Below are positions 17,379 to 26,717 of a stretch of DNA of 64,000 nucleotides, one piece after another. The DNA is from an uncultured Flavobacteriaceae bacterium (GTDB lineage: Bacteria; Bacteroidota; Bacteroidia; Flavobacteriales; Flavobacteriaceae), in assembly GCA_947486785.1 (NCBI GenBank), contig CANKUU010000005.1:62001-126000 (forward strand). Direction: 5' to 3'. The number at the start of each line of letters is the position of its first letter. Position 1 is the first letter of the stretch. The notes beneath the pieces are model-generated. The model was not told the origin of the DNA and searched no databases. It worked only from the letters and a program-made list of their open reading frames with translations. The position numbers and the translations under genes were made by a program.

Positions 17379-18450
17379 AATAGAACTCTTGGTTCTTCTG
17401 GTATTACCCATTTTACTTTCTGCTAGTGACGGAAAATTAAAAGGAAAATACACCAAAGAAAAAACCATTAAGAAAGAGTATAAGGTTAATGCTGATGCGC
17501 TACTTAAAGTAGATAATAGCTATGGAAATCTTAACATTACTTCTTGGAGTGAAAATCGTATCTCTATTGAAGTTCACATTAAAACCAATGGTAATAGTGA
17601 AGAAAAAGTACAGAAAAAGCTAGATGAAATTTCTATCGATTTTGATGCAAGTAGTGCCATGGTATCTGCTAGAACCGTTTTTAATAAAAGTAAAAATAGC
17701 TGGGGGTGGAACTGGGGCAATAACAACAATGTAAACATGCAGATTAATTATACCATAAAGTTGCCACTAAAAAATAGTGTTAATCTAAGTAATGATTATG
17801 GAAGTATAATTTTAGATAGAATAGATGGGCATGCTAAAATAAACTGTGATTACGGTAGCTTAGAGATTGGCGAACTAAGAGGAAGAAACAATCAATTAAA
17901 CTTCGACTACACCTCAAAGTCAACTATCGATTTTATGCAAAGTGGAACTATTAACGCCGATTACTCAGGATTTACCATAGAAAAAGCAGGTGACTTAAAT
18001 ATCAACGCAGATTATACAGATATTAACGTAGAAAAAATGGAAAATCTAGATTACGATGCAGACTACGGAAAAATTGAAATAGGAGAAGTTAAGAATGTAA
18101 AGGGAAATGGAGATTATATTACGGTAAAGCTTGGTATTATTCATGGTAACCTTAACATTAGTGCAGACTATGGTGCTATTAAAATTGAAAAGATAGCAGC
18201 CGATGCAGGAAACATGCTAATTCGTAGTGACTATACAGGCATTAAAATAGGGTATGATTTTAATTATCATTTCGATTTTGAAATACAAACCTCTTATGCT
18301 TCGGTTAAAGGCAAAGAAGATTTTGAAATAAATATAAGTCGAGTAAAAAACTCAAGTAAATTTTACAAGGGATATTACGGATCGGTAAATAGCGGCAAAT
18401 CTGTTGATATATCAAGTGACTATGGGGGAATAACATTTTACAAAAATTAA
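17359..18450 (+). CDS. DUF4097-like repeat protein, secreted
   Basis: A 363-residue protein with an N-terminal signal (about 1-22, LLVLLVLPILLSAS). The body is a run of short beta repeats, most with the core (N/S)(A/C)DYGxI or ADYT: NDYGSIILDRIDG, NCDYGSLEIGE, NADYSGFTIEK, NADYTDINVEK, DADYGKIEIGE, SADYGAIKIEK, SSDYGGITFYK. Such repeats suggest a beta-helix of the DUF4097 / putative adhesin type. It is probably periplasmic or surface-exposed. The start lies 20 bases inside the anti-sigma gene, so they are coupled. Molecular function unknown. Confidence 0.8.
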   Translation: MKITLFKIELLVLLVLPILLSASDGKLKGKYTKEKTIKKEYKVNADALLKVDNSYGNLNITSWSENRISIEVHIKTNGNSEEKVQKKLDEISIDFDASSAMVSARTVFNKSKNSWGWNWGNNNNVNMQINYTIKLPLKNSVNLSNDYGSIILDRIDGHAKINCDYGSLEIGELRGRNNQLNFDYTSKSTIDFMQSGTINADYSGFTIEKAGDLNINADYTDINVEKMENLDYDADYGKIEIGEVKNVKGNGDYITVKLGIIHGNLNISADYGAIKIEKIAADAGNMLIRSDYTGIKIGYDFNYHFDFEIQTSYASVKGKEDFEINISRVKNSSKFYKGYYGSVNSGKSVDISSDYGGITFYKN

Positions 18451-18477
18451 TAAATTAAATAGTATAAAAACAGCACA

Positions 18478-19203
18478 ATGAAAAAATTATTTAGTCTAAG
18501 TTTAGTTGTATTATTTACCGTATCATGCACAGCACAATGGGGTAAAAAAATAAAAGGTAATGGTAATGTAACCACCATAAAACGTAGCTTAGAAGAATAC
18601 GATAACATAGCTTTAGCTGGTTGGTTCGATGTAGATTTAATTTCTGGCAAAGAAGGCGAAATCACCTTAACAGGAGAATCAAACCTATTAGAATACATTA
18701 TAACCGAGGTGAAAAATGGCAAATTAAGCATAAAGGCTAAAAAAGGTTTTAACCTGAAGCCGTCAACTTGGAACAAAGGCATCAAAATTACTGTTCCTAT
18801 TAAAACTATAAACGCTGCAAGAATATCAGGCTCTGGTGATATTGTAGGTAAAACAACTATAAAATCAAATGATTTTAGCACTTCAGTATCTGGTTCTGGT
18901 GATATTACATTAGCGCTTGACTCTCAAAAGGTAAATGTTCTAATGTCTGGCTCGGGCGATATCACTCTTAGCGGTACAACCGATTCTTTAGATATTAAAG
19001 TATCTGGTTCTGGTGATGTGGAAGCCTATAATTTAAATGCCGCTCATGTAAATGCTCAAGTATCTGGTTCGTCAGACATACAAGTAACCGCTACTAAAAC
19101 GCTTAAATGTCGAGTTTCTGGTTCGGGTGATATTAGTTATAAAGGCAATCCAGATAAGGTTGACAGCAAGACTTCTGGGTCTGGATCTATTTCTAAAAGA
19201 TAG
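18478..19203 (+). CDS. Head-GIN domain lipoprotein (DUF2807)
   Basis: A 241-residue protein with a lipoprotein signal (LVVLFTVSC, Cys17). Residues 22-105 form the head domain (GNGNVTTIKRSLEEYDNIAL). From about residue 117 to the end run seven copies of a short repeat headed SGSGDI, SGSGDV or SGSSDI, spaced 18-21 residues, as in GIN-domain proteins that fold into a beta-helix. It is probably outer-membrane anchored. It lies 27 bases after the DUF4097-like gene and ends the operon at a terminator. Function is unknown; co-location with a sigma/anti-sigma pair hints at an envelope-stress role. Confidence 0.85.
   Translation: MKKLFSLSLVVLFTVSCTAQWGKKIKGNGNVTTIKRSLEEYDNIALAGWFDVDLISGKEGEITLTGESNLLEYIITEVKNGKLSIKAKKGFNLKPSTWNKGIKITVPIKTINAARISGSGDIVGKTTIKSNDFSTSVSGSGDITLALDSQKVNVLMSGSGDITLSGTTDSLDIKVSGSGDVEAYNLNAAHVNAQVSGSSDIQVTATKTLKCRVSGSGDISYKGNPDKVDSKTSGSGSISKR
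18826..19200 (+). repeat. Seven tandem repeats encoding SGSGD motifs
   Basis: The core tctggntctggtgatat recurs with starts at about 18826, 18889, 18946, 19003, 19063, 19117 and 19174, a period of 54-63 bases and always a multiple of three. The repeats lie in frame inside the head-GIN gene; bases have drifted but the protein motif is held. Confidence 0.85.
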
Positions 19204-19236
19204 TATTCAAGTACATTTCAAATTTAGAAATATTTA

Positions 19237-19273
19237 AGCCTCCAATCTATATCCTTTTGGAGGCTCATTTTTT
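19237..19273 (+). terminator. Terminator of the ECF operon
   Basis: AGCCTCC and GGAGGCT form a 7-bp stem with a 15-base loop, followed shortly by six T. It lies 34 bases after the head-GIN gene and overlaps the last codons of the convergent MFS gene, so it may also serve the other strand. Confidence 0.7.
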
Positions 19274-20593
19274 AGGTACTCTTAACAATAATACAACTCC
19301 TAACAAGAAAAACACAAACAAGAAAAGTATCGCATTGCGCATTGTACTCATTTGATCTATTACAGAAAAAATGAACATACCGATAACAATACCAATTTTT
19401 TCGGTAAACTCATAAAAACTAAAGTAAGAAGTTGTGTCTTTAGTTTTAGGCAATTTTTTTGAGTAAGTAGATCGAGCTAAAGCTTGAATACCTCCCATTA
19501 CAAGACCAACAAAACCGGCACACAAATAAAATTGCATAGGAGTTCTCATAAAATAAGCATACAAACAAAGACACATCCAAATAATATTTATACCTATCAA
19601 TGTTTTTATGTTTCCAAAAACATAGGAAGCTTTTGAAGTTAAAACAGCTCCTAAAATTGCCACTATCTGAATAATTAAAATACTGCCAATTAAACCAAGT
19701 GTTTTCTCATTATCATCGACCCATAGTATTTCTTTTTCACCAAAATATACAGCAACCAACATAATGGTTTGTACCGCCATACTAAACACAAAAAAAGCCC
19801 ATAAATAGCGCTTTAACCATAAGTTATTACGCAATTGAGTACCCACTAACTTTAGTTCTTTAAAACCATTTATAATAACTTTCTTGGTTACTTTTCGGGC
19901 TTCACCATTTCCTTTAGGTAAAACCGCAAAGGTGTACTGGCTAAAAAAAATCCACCATAAACCAACGGTAATAAAAGAAACTCTCATAGCCTCTATTTTC
20001 GCTTGAGCATAACTTTCAGGAGAATTACCAATATAAAAACCAAAAAACTCAGGAAACATTACCATCAATAAATTGAGTATTAACAGGAGGACACTACCAA
20101 AATAACCCAATGAAAAGCCTTTGGCACTTATTGCATCTTGCTGATTCTTAAAAGCAATATCAGGCAAATAAGAATTATAAAAAACCAAACTACACCAATA
20201 GCCTAATAGGCCTATAAAATAGAAGAACATACTAAGTTGAATATGCTGTAGACTAAACCAATATAGACCAATACAACCTGCACTACCCAAGTAACAAAAG
20301 AACTTCAAGAAATTTATTTTGTTGCCTACAAAATCGGCAATACCAGATAAAATAGGTGATAATATAGCAACGCACAAGAAAGCAAAGCCAGTTACCAAAG
20401 TAATTAGCACGGTTTGTTTCATCTCAAAACCAAAAGCATTGACCAGCTGGTCATTAGACAGAAATAAAGAAGAATAAAAGATTGGAAAAATAGATGACGA
20501 GATTGTTAAGGTGTAGACCGAATTAGCCCAATCATAAAATGCCCATGCGTTCAATAATTTTGCGCTTCCTTTTTTGGCTCGAGCTCGCTTCAT
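19265..20593 (-). CDS. MFS transporter, UMF1 type
   Basis: A 442-residue integral membrane protein with about 12 hydrophobic helices. It starts with a basic tail and NAWAFYDWANSVYTLTISS, the hallmark of the UMF1 (vacuole effluxer Atg22-like) MFS group, and has GILSGIADFVGNK-like and GGIQALARSTYSKKLPK loop motifs. The substrate is not known; amino acids or peptides are guessed for the eukaryotic relatives. It follows the M48 gene on the same strand, but a strong terminator separates them, so it probably has its own promoter. Confidence 0.88.
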   Translation of the reverse strand: MKRARAKKGSAKLLNAWAFYDWANSVYTLTISSSIFPIFYSSLFLSNDQLVNAFGFEMKQTVLITLVTGFAFLCVAILSPILSGIADFVGNKINFLKFFCYLGSAGCIGLYWFSLQHIQLSMFFYFIGLLGYWCSLVFYNSYLPDIAFKNQQDAISAKGFSLGYFGSVLLLILNLLMVMFPEFFGFYIGNSPESYAQAKIEAMRVSFITVGLWWIFFSQYTFAVLPKGNGEARKVTKKVIINGFKELKLVGTQLRNNLWLKRYLWAFFVFSMAVQTIMLVAVYFGEKEILWVDDNEKTLGLIGSILIIQIVAILGAVLTSKASYVFGNIKTLIGINIIWMCLCLYAYFMRTPMQFYLCAGFVGLVMGGIQALARSTYSKKLPKTKDTTSYFSFYEFTEKIGIVIGMFIFSVIDQMSTMRNAILFLFVFFLLGVVLLLRVPKK

Positions 20594-20604
20594 AGATTTT
20601 GGTC

Positions 20605-20637
20605 ATAAAAAAACCGCCAGCTCTTAGCTGGCAGTTT
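20605..20637 (-). terminator. Rho-independent terminator after the M48 gene
   Basis: On the minus strand AGCTGGC pairs with GCCAGCT in reverse order around a three-base loop, extended by AAAC/GGTTT pairs with one mismatch, then a T run. It lies 28 bases past the M48 stop codon. Confidence 0.88.
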
Positions 20638-20664
20638 AAATATAAGATAATTAACTGGTATAGG

Positions 20665-21477
20665 CTATTGAAATTTTGTTACTCCAAATTTAGCAGCTTC
20701 TTTTCTTGCCTCTGGTGCCCAAGCAGTTAAATTTGCAATACGCGTATCATTAGAAGGGTGTGTACTCATAAATTCTGGTGGTGCTTTACCACCACTTTTA
20801 GCTTTCATTCTTTTCCATAGTTCGGCAGCCTCGTTTGGGTTATATCCGGCAATTGCCATAATTTGTAAACCAATACGATCTGCTTCTGTTTCATGTCCTC
20901 TACTAAAAGGCAACATCACCCCTACAGTAGTTCCAACACCATAGGCTTGATTAAACATATTTCTTTTTTTAGGATCTTTTATTGCAACGTTACCCGCAAC
21001 CGCACCTAACTGCTGAAACGTTCCTGCGCTCATTCGCTGCGCGCCATGGTCTGCCAAGGCATGAGCAACTTCATGCCCCATTACAACAGCCACACCTGTT
21101 TCTGTTTGAGTAATAGGTAATATACCTGTATAAAAAACTATCTTACCCCCAGGCATACACCAAGCATTTACCGTCTCATCTTTCACCAAGTTATATTCCC
21201 ACTTGTAATCTTTTAAATAACCCGCATAGCCGTTTGCTGTTAACCAGCGTTCAGCTGCTTTAGATATTCTTTGCCCAACGGCTGTAATCATCCTTGAATC
21301 TGCCGTATTTTCTAGTACGGTATTTTCAGTTAAAAATTGATCGTACTGAGCAAATGCTGTTGGAAATATTTGGTTATTACCGTAAAAATTTAAAATCTTT
21401 TTACCCGTAAATGGATTTGTTTTACAGGCTACTACGCCCAAAAACAAGACTAAAATTAAGACTGTTTTTTTCATCAT
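20665..21477 (-). CDS. M48-family metalloprotease, lipoprotein
   Basis: A 270-residue zinc protease of the Oma1/BepA (YfgC) kind. The signal ends in a lipobox (LGVVACKTN), so it is probably anchored in the outer or inner membrane facing the periplasm. The zinc site is MGHEVAHALADH (HExxH) with the third ligand in ETEADRIG. The rest, FSRGHETEADRIGLQIMAIAGYNP, matches the family. These proteases act in envelope quality control. The gene is 30 bases after the GH31 gene, so it is probably co-transcribed with it. Confidence 0.93.
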   Translation of the reverse strand: MMKKTVLILVLFLGVVACKTNPFTGKKILNFYGNNQIFPTAFAQYDQFLTENTVLENTADSRMITAVGQRISKAAERWLTANGYAGYLKDYKWEYNLVKDETVNAWCMPGGKIVFYTGILPITQTETGVAVVMGHEVAHALADHGAQRMSAGTFQQLGAVAGNVAIKDPKKRNMFNQAYGVGTTVGVMLPFSRGHETEADRIGLQIMAIAGYNPNEAAELWKRMKAKSGGKAPPEFMSTHPSNDTRIANLTAWAPEARKEAAKFGVTKFQ

Positions 21478-21507
21478 TTTTTCTTTAGTGTTTAGTTATT
21501 AAAAAAA

Positions 21508-23907
21508 TTATTTTGCTGTAATACGAAGGCTTGTAAAATTCTTATCAATTTCTATCGCATTACTACCGTTCTTTTTAATCTCTTTAAGATCTATAATTTC
21601 ATTATCAATCTCTATGCCACCTATTTCAAAAGGCAATCCATGAAACTTAAATTCGAAGGTTTCATAGGCTGTAATAAAAGTACCATCTTTATGCTGTTGA
21701 ATATTCAACTGATTAGGCTTACCGTGTAGTTTAAACTTACGCTTGCTAAACCTACCTTTAGTATAGTCATAACCATCTTGGCCGTCTTCATAAACCATTG
21801 AATTTTCTATTCCTTCCTTAAAATAGACTTCTAAAACTAGCAGATCAATTTCTTTTTCACCCACATATTGTTGTATCGGGTATTTTGGTATAATACTGCC
21901 TTCTTTTACAAATAGGGGTACACTTTCTATAGGTGCATCAACCCACTTTTCTTTACCTCCCTCAACCACCTCATCAGTCCAGAAGTTGTACCATTTACCT
22001 CTTGGTATATACATTCTTCGCCCTTGTGCATTTGGCTCTTGAATAGGGCATACTAAAATTTGATCTCCAAATATAAATTCATCAGTTCTAAAATGGGTTT
22101 GATTATCTTCTTGATCAAACATCACCAAAGACTTTAACATTGCTACTCCGTTTTGTGAATAGTCATAAAACATGGTATATAAATAGGGCAATAACTGATA
22201 ACGTAGTTCAATAAATTTTCGAACCACATCGGTAACATCATCGTCAAAAGACCAAGGTTCTTGATCGCCATGATCGCCACTTGAATGTACTCTGCAAAAA
22301 GGGTGAAAAATACCTAACTGAATCCATCTAGTAAAAAGTTCTCCGTTAGGTTGCTCCGCAAAACCGCCTATATCTGACCCCACAAAAGAATAGCCACTCA
22401 TACACATTCGTTGCATTTGTAAATTTGCTATCCATAAATGTTCCCAAGTGGCAACGTTATCACCGGTCCATGTACATGCATAACGCTGGGTACCTGCATA
22501 AGCTGCTCTTGTTATTACAAAAGGGCGTTTTGGGTAAATGTGCTTTTTAACACCATTATAAGTAGCACGAACCATTTGCATTCCATAAACATTATGTGAC
22601 TTTCTATGTGTACTAGGATTTCCGTCATTATTATGACGGGTATCTAATGGTGCTGTTTTAGAGGGCACCTCCATTACAGCAGGTTCATTCATATCGTTCC
22701 AAACGGCATGCACCCCTATTTCTGCCATAAATTCTTTGTACAATTCTGCCCACCATGCTCGCACTTTAGGATTGGTGAAATCTGGAAAATTACACTCCCC
22801 AGGCCACACCTTGCCATGCATATAAGGGCCATCTCCACGTTTACAGAAATAATCATTCTCCATAGCCTCCTGGTATACCCAGTAATCACGATCTATTTTA
22901 ATGCCTGGATCAATCATTACCACAGTTTTAAAACCATCCTCATTTAGTTCTCCTATCATTCGTTTTGGATCAGGAAACTTTGTTTTATCCCAAGTAAAAC
23001 AACGAAACCCGTCCATATAATCAATATCTAAATAGATAGCATCACATGGTATTCGCAAGTCTCGAAATTTTTTGGCTATTTGCTTTACATTACTTTCTGG
23101 AAAATAGCTCCATTTTGATTGTTGATAGCCCAACGCCCAAAGCGGTGGCAACTCAGGTTTTCCGGTTAAATCGGTATATAATCGAACCACCTTAGAAATT
23201 TCAGGTCCGTAAATAAAATAATAATTCATTTCACCACCATCTGCCCAAAAACTTGCTGTTGCACGTCTTTCGTGAGCAAAATCAAAATGTGTTTTAAAGG
23301 TATTATCAAAGAAAATACCATAAGCTCTACCCTGGTTAAGACCAACATAGAAAGGAATTGCTTTATATAATGGATCTCTATCTTTACCGTAAGCATAAGA
23401 ATCGGTAACCCAATTTTCTACTCTTCTTCCTTTTAAGTTTAAATGAGACGCTTTGTCACCTAAACCATAATAGCTTTCGCCGTTTTGAGATATCTTACTC
23501 ATCTTAACGGTGTTACCGCCATATTCATAATTCTCCTCCCAATGAAACCCAATTTCATCTTCATTAATAATATTTCCATCTGGATCAGAAATTTGAACCC
23601 TCATTGTTTTCTTATCTACCAAGACCGTCATACGAATTGTCTTTATTAGAAATTCGGTCTCTGTTTGAGAAACATCTAATCTATCATAACCTCTAATGCC
23701 ATCTTTACTTATGGCATACGAGAAATCAGGTTCGAAATTATATTCAGTAGCATATCTAAAACGCAACATACTATTTCTAAGAACTGTAATCTGCAAAACC
23801 ACCCCATTCTCAGAGGTAAAATAGATTTTATCAACATCTTGCAACATCTCAACAATTTGGTTGGGATATAAATTACCTTTATATTCTAGTTTTGTGTTTG
23901 TAATCAT
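21508..23907 (-). CDS. Glycoside hydrolase family 31 (alpha-glucosidase type), cytoplasmic
   Basis: A 799-residue GH31 enzyme: N-terminal galactose-mutarotase-like beta domain, a (beta/alpha)8 barrel with the nucleophile Asp in WNDMNEP (near 402) and acid/base Asp in TGDNVATWEHL (near 483), IYLDIDYMDGFRCFTWD as substrate-binding strand, GSDIGGF, and C-terminal beta domains. There is no signal peptide, so it should act on internal alpha-glucans or imported oligosaccharides. It follows glgB by about 100 bases on the same strand, suggesting a glycogen or maltodextrin role. Alpha-xylosidase activity cannot be excluded, since GH31 members vary in specificity. Confidence 0.93.
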   Translation of the reverse strand: MITNTKLEYKGNLYPNQIVEMLQDVDKIYFTSENGVVLQITVLRNSMLRFRYATEYNFEPDFSYAISKDGIRGYDRLDVSQTETEFLIKTIRMTVLVDKKTMRVQISDPDGNIINEDEIGFHWEENYEYGGNTVKMSKISQNGESYYGLGDKASHLNLKGRRVENWVTDSYAYGKDRDPLYKAIPFYVGLNQGRAYGIFFDNTFKTHFDFAHERRATASFWADGGEMNYYFIYGPEISKVVRLYTDLTGKPELPPLWALGYQQSKWSYFPESNVKQIAKKFRDLRIPCDAIYLDIDYMDGFRCFTWDKTKFPDPKRMIGELNEDGFKTVVMIDPGIKIDRDYWVYQEAMENDYFCKRGDGPYMHGKVWPGECNFPDFTNPKVRAWWAELYKEFMAEIGVHAVWNDMNEPAVMEVPSKTAPLDTRHNNDGNPSTHRKSHNVYGMQMVRATYNGVKKHIYPKRPFVITRAAYAGTQRYACTWTGDNVATWEHLWIANLQMQRMCMSGYSFVGSDIGGFAEQPNGELFTRWIQLGIFHPFCRVHSSGDHGDQEPWSFDDDVTDVVRKFIELRYQLLPYLYTMFYDYSQNGVAMLKSLVMFDQEDNQTHFRTDEFIFGDQILVCPIQEPNAQGRRMYIPRGKWYNFWTDEVVEGGKEKWVDAPIESVPLFVKEGSIIPKYPIQQYVGEKEIDLLVLEVYFKEGIENSMVYEDGQDGYDYTKGRFSKRKFKLHGKPNQLNIQQHKDGTFITAYETFEFKFHGLPFEIGGIEIDNEIIDLKEIKKNGSNAIEIDKNFTSLRITAK

Positions 23908-24010
23908 AGCTGGTAAAAGTGTAATTTTAAAGCCTATAGTAAGTTTTTAATAAGCTAATTGAAAAATAATTTTGTCGAATTTAATTACTAAAACATTTTA
24001 ATAAATAATT

Positions 24011-25909
24011 CTACTTAAAAATAACAATACTTAAGGGAGGTATAGTCATGGTAATGGATTTCATTTGACCATGCCATTTTACGGCACTTAATTTAGAAAT
24101 ATTAGTTGCCACGCCAGATCCGCCATACTTTTTTGCATCACTATTAAACAGTTCTTTTATTGTACCTTTTTTCTTAGGAATTCCTATGCGGTATTCTTCT
24201 CTAGGAATTGGTGTTAAATTTAGGGCAACATAAATATCGTTTTTAGCATCATGCCCTTTTCTTATATAGGTTAAAACTGAGTTTTCATGATCTCCGTAAT
24301 CAATCCATTGAAAACCTTCAGGGCTAAACTGTTTTTCATATAAGGCTGGTGTGGTCTTATAAAAAGCATTTAAATCTTTTATCATTTGCTGCATGCCCGA
24401 ATGCACTTTATAATCTAAAAGGTTCCAATCAAGACTTGTCTCAAAATTCCATTCTGAAGTTTGCCCAAATTCCCCGCCCATAAAAATGAGATTGGTACCT
24501 GGGTGCGTAAACATATAACCAAAAAGTGCTCTTAAATTTGCAAATTTCTGCCATTCGTCGCCGGGCATTCGATATACAAGAGATTGTTTACCGTAAACCA
24601 CTTCATCATGTGAAAATGGAAGCATAAAATTCTCAGTAAATGCATAGGTCATACTAAAAGTGAGATCATTTTGATGATATTTTCGATTGATAGGATCTTC
24701 CTTAAAATATTTTAAAGTATCATGCATCCACCCCATCATCCACTTCATACCAAATCCTAATCCACCATGCTCAACAGGCCTTGAAACACCTGAAAATGCA
24801 GTAGATTCTTCGGCTATGGTTTGTACTCCATCAAAAGTAGAGTAAACGGCTTGATTGAGTTCTTTGATAAATGACAAAGTTTCTAAATTCTCGTTATTTC
24901 CATAAATATTTGGTTCCCATTCTCCTTCTTCCCTTGAATAATCTAGATATATCATGGAAGCTACGGCATCAACTCTTAAAGCATCGGCATGAAACTGATC
25001 TAACCAGAAAATGGCGTTACTTATAAGAAAAGCGCGAACTTCATTTCTTCCGTAGTTAAAAATTAAACTTTTCCAATCAGGGTGATACCCCTTTCTTCTA
25101 TCTGGGTGCTCATACAAATGCGACCCATCAAAAAAACCTAAACCATGAGCATCTTCAGGAAAATGTGAGGGCACCCAATCTAAAATAACTCCAATATCAT
25201 TTTGATGTAATTTATCTACTAAAAGTTTAAAACCCTCAGGGGCTCCAAAACGCGAAGTTGGTGCAAAATAGCCCGTTAGTTGATAGCCCCATGACGGATC
25301 ATAAGGATACTCCATAATAGGCATAAATTCAACATGGGTAAAGCCCATCTCCTTTACATAACTAACAAAGTCTTCTGCCAGCTCTGCATAGGTTAAAAAC
25401 TCTTTGCCATTTTTTTTCTTCCAAGAACCTAAATGAACTTCGTAAACAGAATAGGGTCTGTCTAGACCGTTTTTATCTGATCGATATTCCATCCATTTTT
25501 TATCTTTCCAATCATATGTGGTATCCCATACCACAGATGCTGTTTTTGGAGGTTGCTCGCAATATCGCGCAAAAGGATCTGCTTTTTCGGTAACAGCACC
25601 ATGATTATTTGAAAATATCTTATACTTATATATTTCTCCATGTCCAATATCAGGTATAAACCCTTCCCAAATACCGCTACCATCCCATCGCACATTCAAC
25701 TCATGCTCACTATCGTTCCAGGCATTAAAGTTACCAATTACAGATACCTTTCGGGCAGTTGGAGCCCATACTGAAAAATAAGTACCTTTAACCCCATTGA
25801 GCTCTAAAGGGTGCGACCCAAATTTTTCATACAACCTGTAGTGTTTACCAGATTTAAATAAATTAATATCGAAATCTGAAAAAAGACTATATACTGAAAC
25901 GTTTGACAT
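24011..25909 (-). CDS. glgB: 1,4-alpha-glucan branching enzyme
   Basis: A 632-residue GH13 enzyme that puts alpha-1,6 branches into glycogen. N-terminal CBM48 (about 25-120, YFSVWAPTARKVSVIGNFN), then the catalytic barrel with the nucleophile Asp in LRVDAVASM (near 310), Glu in TIAEESTAF (near 364) and Asp in PFSHDEVVYGKQS, then a C-terminal beta domain. Length matches GlgB lacking the extra N1 domain. Its own promoter lies about 18 bases upstream. GlgA, GlgC and GlgP are not in the window. It leads a glgB-GH31-M48 run. Confidence 0.96.
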   Translation of the reverse strand: MSNVSVYSLFSDFDINLFKSGKHYRLYEKFGSHPLELNGVKGTYFSVWAPTARKVSVIGNFNAWNDSEHELNVRWDGSGIWEGFIPDIGHGEIYKYKIFSNNHGAVTEKADPFARYCEQPPKTASVVWDTTYDWKDKKWMEYRSDKNGLDRPYSVYEVHLGSWKKKNGKEFLTYAELAEDFVSYVKEMGFTHVEFMPIMEYPYDPSWGYQLTGYFAPTSRFGAPEGFKLLVDKLHQNDIGVILDWVPSHFPEDAHGLGFFDGSHLYEHPDRRKGYHPDWKSLIFNYGRNEVRAFLISNAIFWLDQFHADALRVDAVASMIYLDYSREEGEWEPNIYGNNENLETLSFIKELNQAVYSTFDGVQTIAEESTAFSGVSRPVEHGGLGFGMKWMMGWMHDTLKYFKEDPINRKYHQNDLTFSMTYAFTENFMLPFSHDEVVYGKQSLVYRMPGDEWQKFANLRALFGYMFTHPGTNLIFMGGEFGQTSEWNFETSLDWNLLDYKVHSGMQQMIKDLNAFYKTTPALYEKQFSPEGFQWIDYGDHENSVLTYIRKGHDAKNDIYVALNLTPIPREEYRIGIPKKKGTIKELFNSDAKKYGGSGVATNISKLSAVKWHGQMKSITMTIPPLSIVIFK

Positions 25910-25926
25910 AAATTAGTTATTTGTTA

Positions 25927-25960
25927 CAAAAGTAATCATCTTTAGAATACCGTAGTGCAA
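25927..25960 (-). promoter_or_regulatory. Predicted glgB promoter
   Basis: The minus strand shows TTG, a 23-base spacer, then TACTTTTG, a full TAnnTTTG match. It implies a very short leader of about 10 bases. Confidence 0.55.
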
Positions 25961-26100
25961 TGAGATAACCCATAAGCGTTTATTTTTGTAAAATAAGTGA
26001 ACAAGATAATACTGAAAATTAGAAAACAAAAAAAAGTGGAACGCTTTTTGATTTACTTGACGAGATAACAAAAAATAAGAATTAACCAAATCTAATAATT

Positions 26101-26646
26101 ATGAAAAATAGTGTATTAATTTTAAGTAGCGTATTAACCTTAGTATTTTTAATTTCTTGCGGCAAAGATGGTATTGATGGTCGAGATGGTATAGACGGAC
26201 AAGATGCAGCAACATCTAAAATAATTGATGTTGAGGGTGATTTTACAGCAGGTAATAATTACAGAATATTTCATGAATTTAGAGATAGTAATTTAGAGGT
26301 TTTAGAAACCGATGTAGTGTTGGTGTACATAAAGTGGGATCAGGTAAATGGTAGTGATGGCCAGCCAATCAACATTTGGAGGTTATTACCGCAAACACGT
26401 ATCTTAAATCAAGGACTACTGGTTTACAATTATGAACACTCTTTCGTAGATGTAGATATATTTTTAGAAAGTGACTTTGATTTAGATACATTGCTTCCTG
26501 GAGACACATCAAATCAGATTTTTCGAATTGCTGTAGTACCCGCAGAAAACACCTCAAAATCTTCTTTAGACAAGCATAATATAAATACGGTTATGAATAC
26601 ATTAGGAGTAGAGGAAAAAGATATTAGAAAAATAAAGCTTGATTAG
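26101..26646 (+). CDS. Small lipoprotein with a collagen-like stretch
   Basis: A 181-residue protein of unknown function. The signal ends in a lipobox (FLISC, Cys20). Right after it comes GKDGIDGRDGIDGQD, five Gly-x-Asp-type triplets resembling a very short collagen-like stretch or a flexible linker. The rest (40-181) is probably beta-rich, with acidic patches (DVDIFLESDFDLD) and no recognised domain; similar Bacteroidota lipoproteins with a GKDGxDG linker are common. It is probably exposed on the outer membrane. It diverges from glgB and is followed 71 bases later by msrB. Confidence 0.75.
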   Translation: MKNSVLILSSVLTLVFLISCGKDGIDGRDGIDGQDAATSKIIDVEGDFTAGNNYRIFHEFRDSNLEVLETDVVLVYIKWDQVNGSDGQPINIWRLLPQTRILNQGLLVYNYEHSFVDVDIFLESDFDLDTLLPGDTSNQIFRIAVVPAENTSKSSLDKHNINTVMNTLGVEEKDIRKIKLD

Positions 26647-26672
26647 TAGCTCATTAATTTCAAATTTTTTTT

Positions 26673-26702
26673 TGAAAGGAACTTTAAAAGGCCTCGTCTA
26701 AA
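26673..26702 (+). promoter_or_regulatory. Possible ECF-type promoter of msrB
   Basis: TGAAAG, 16 bases, then CGTCTAAA, reminiscent of SigW-like ECF promoters (TGAAAC-N16-CGT). It sits 16 bases ahead of the msrB start. The match is short and which sigma factor would use it is unknown. Confidence 0.3.
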
Positions 26703-26717
26703 AGAAAAATTGAAATA

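Noticed and set aside
18447..18881. 144-codon open frame on the minus strand
   Set aside because: It is antisense to the head-GIN gene, which has a signal peptide and clear repeats.
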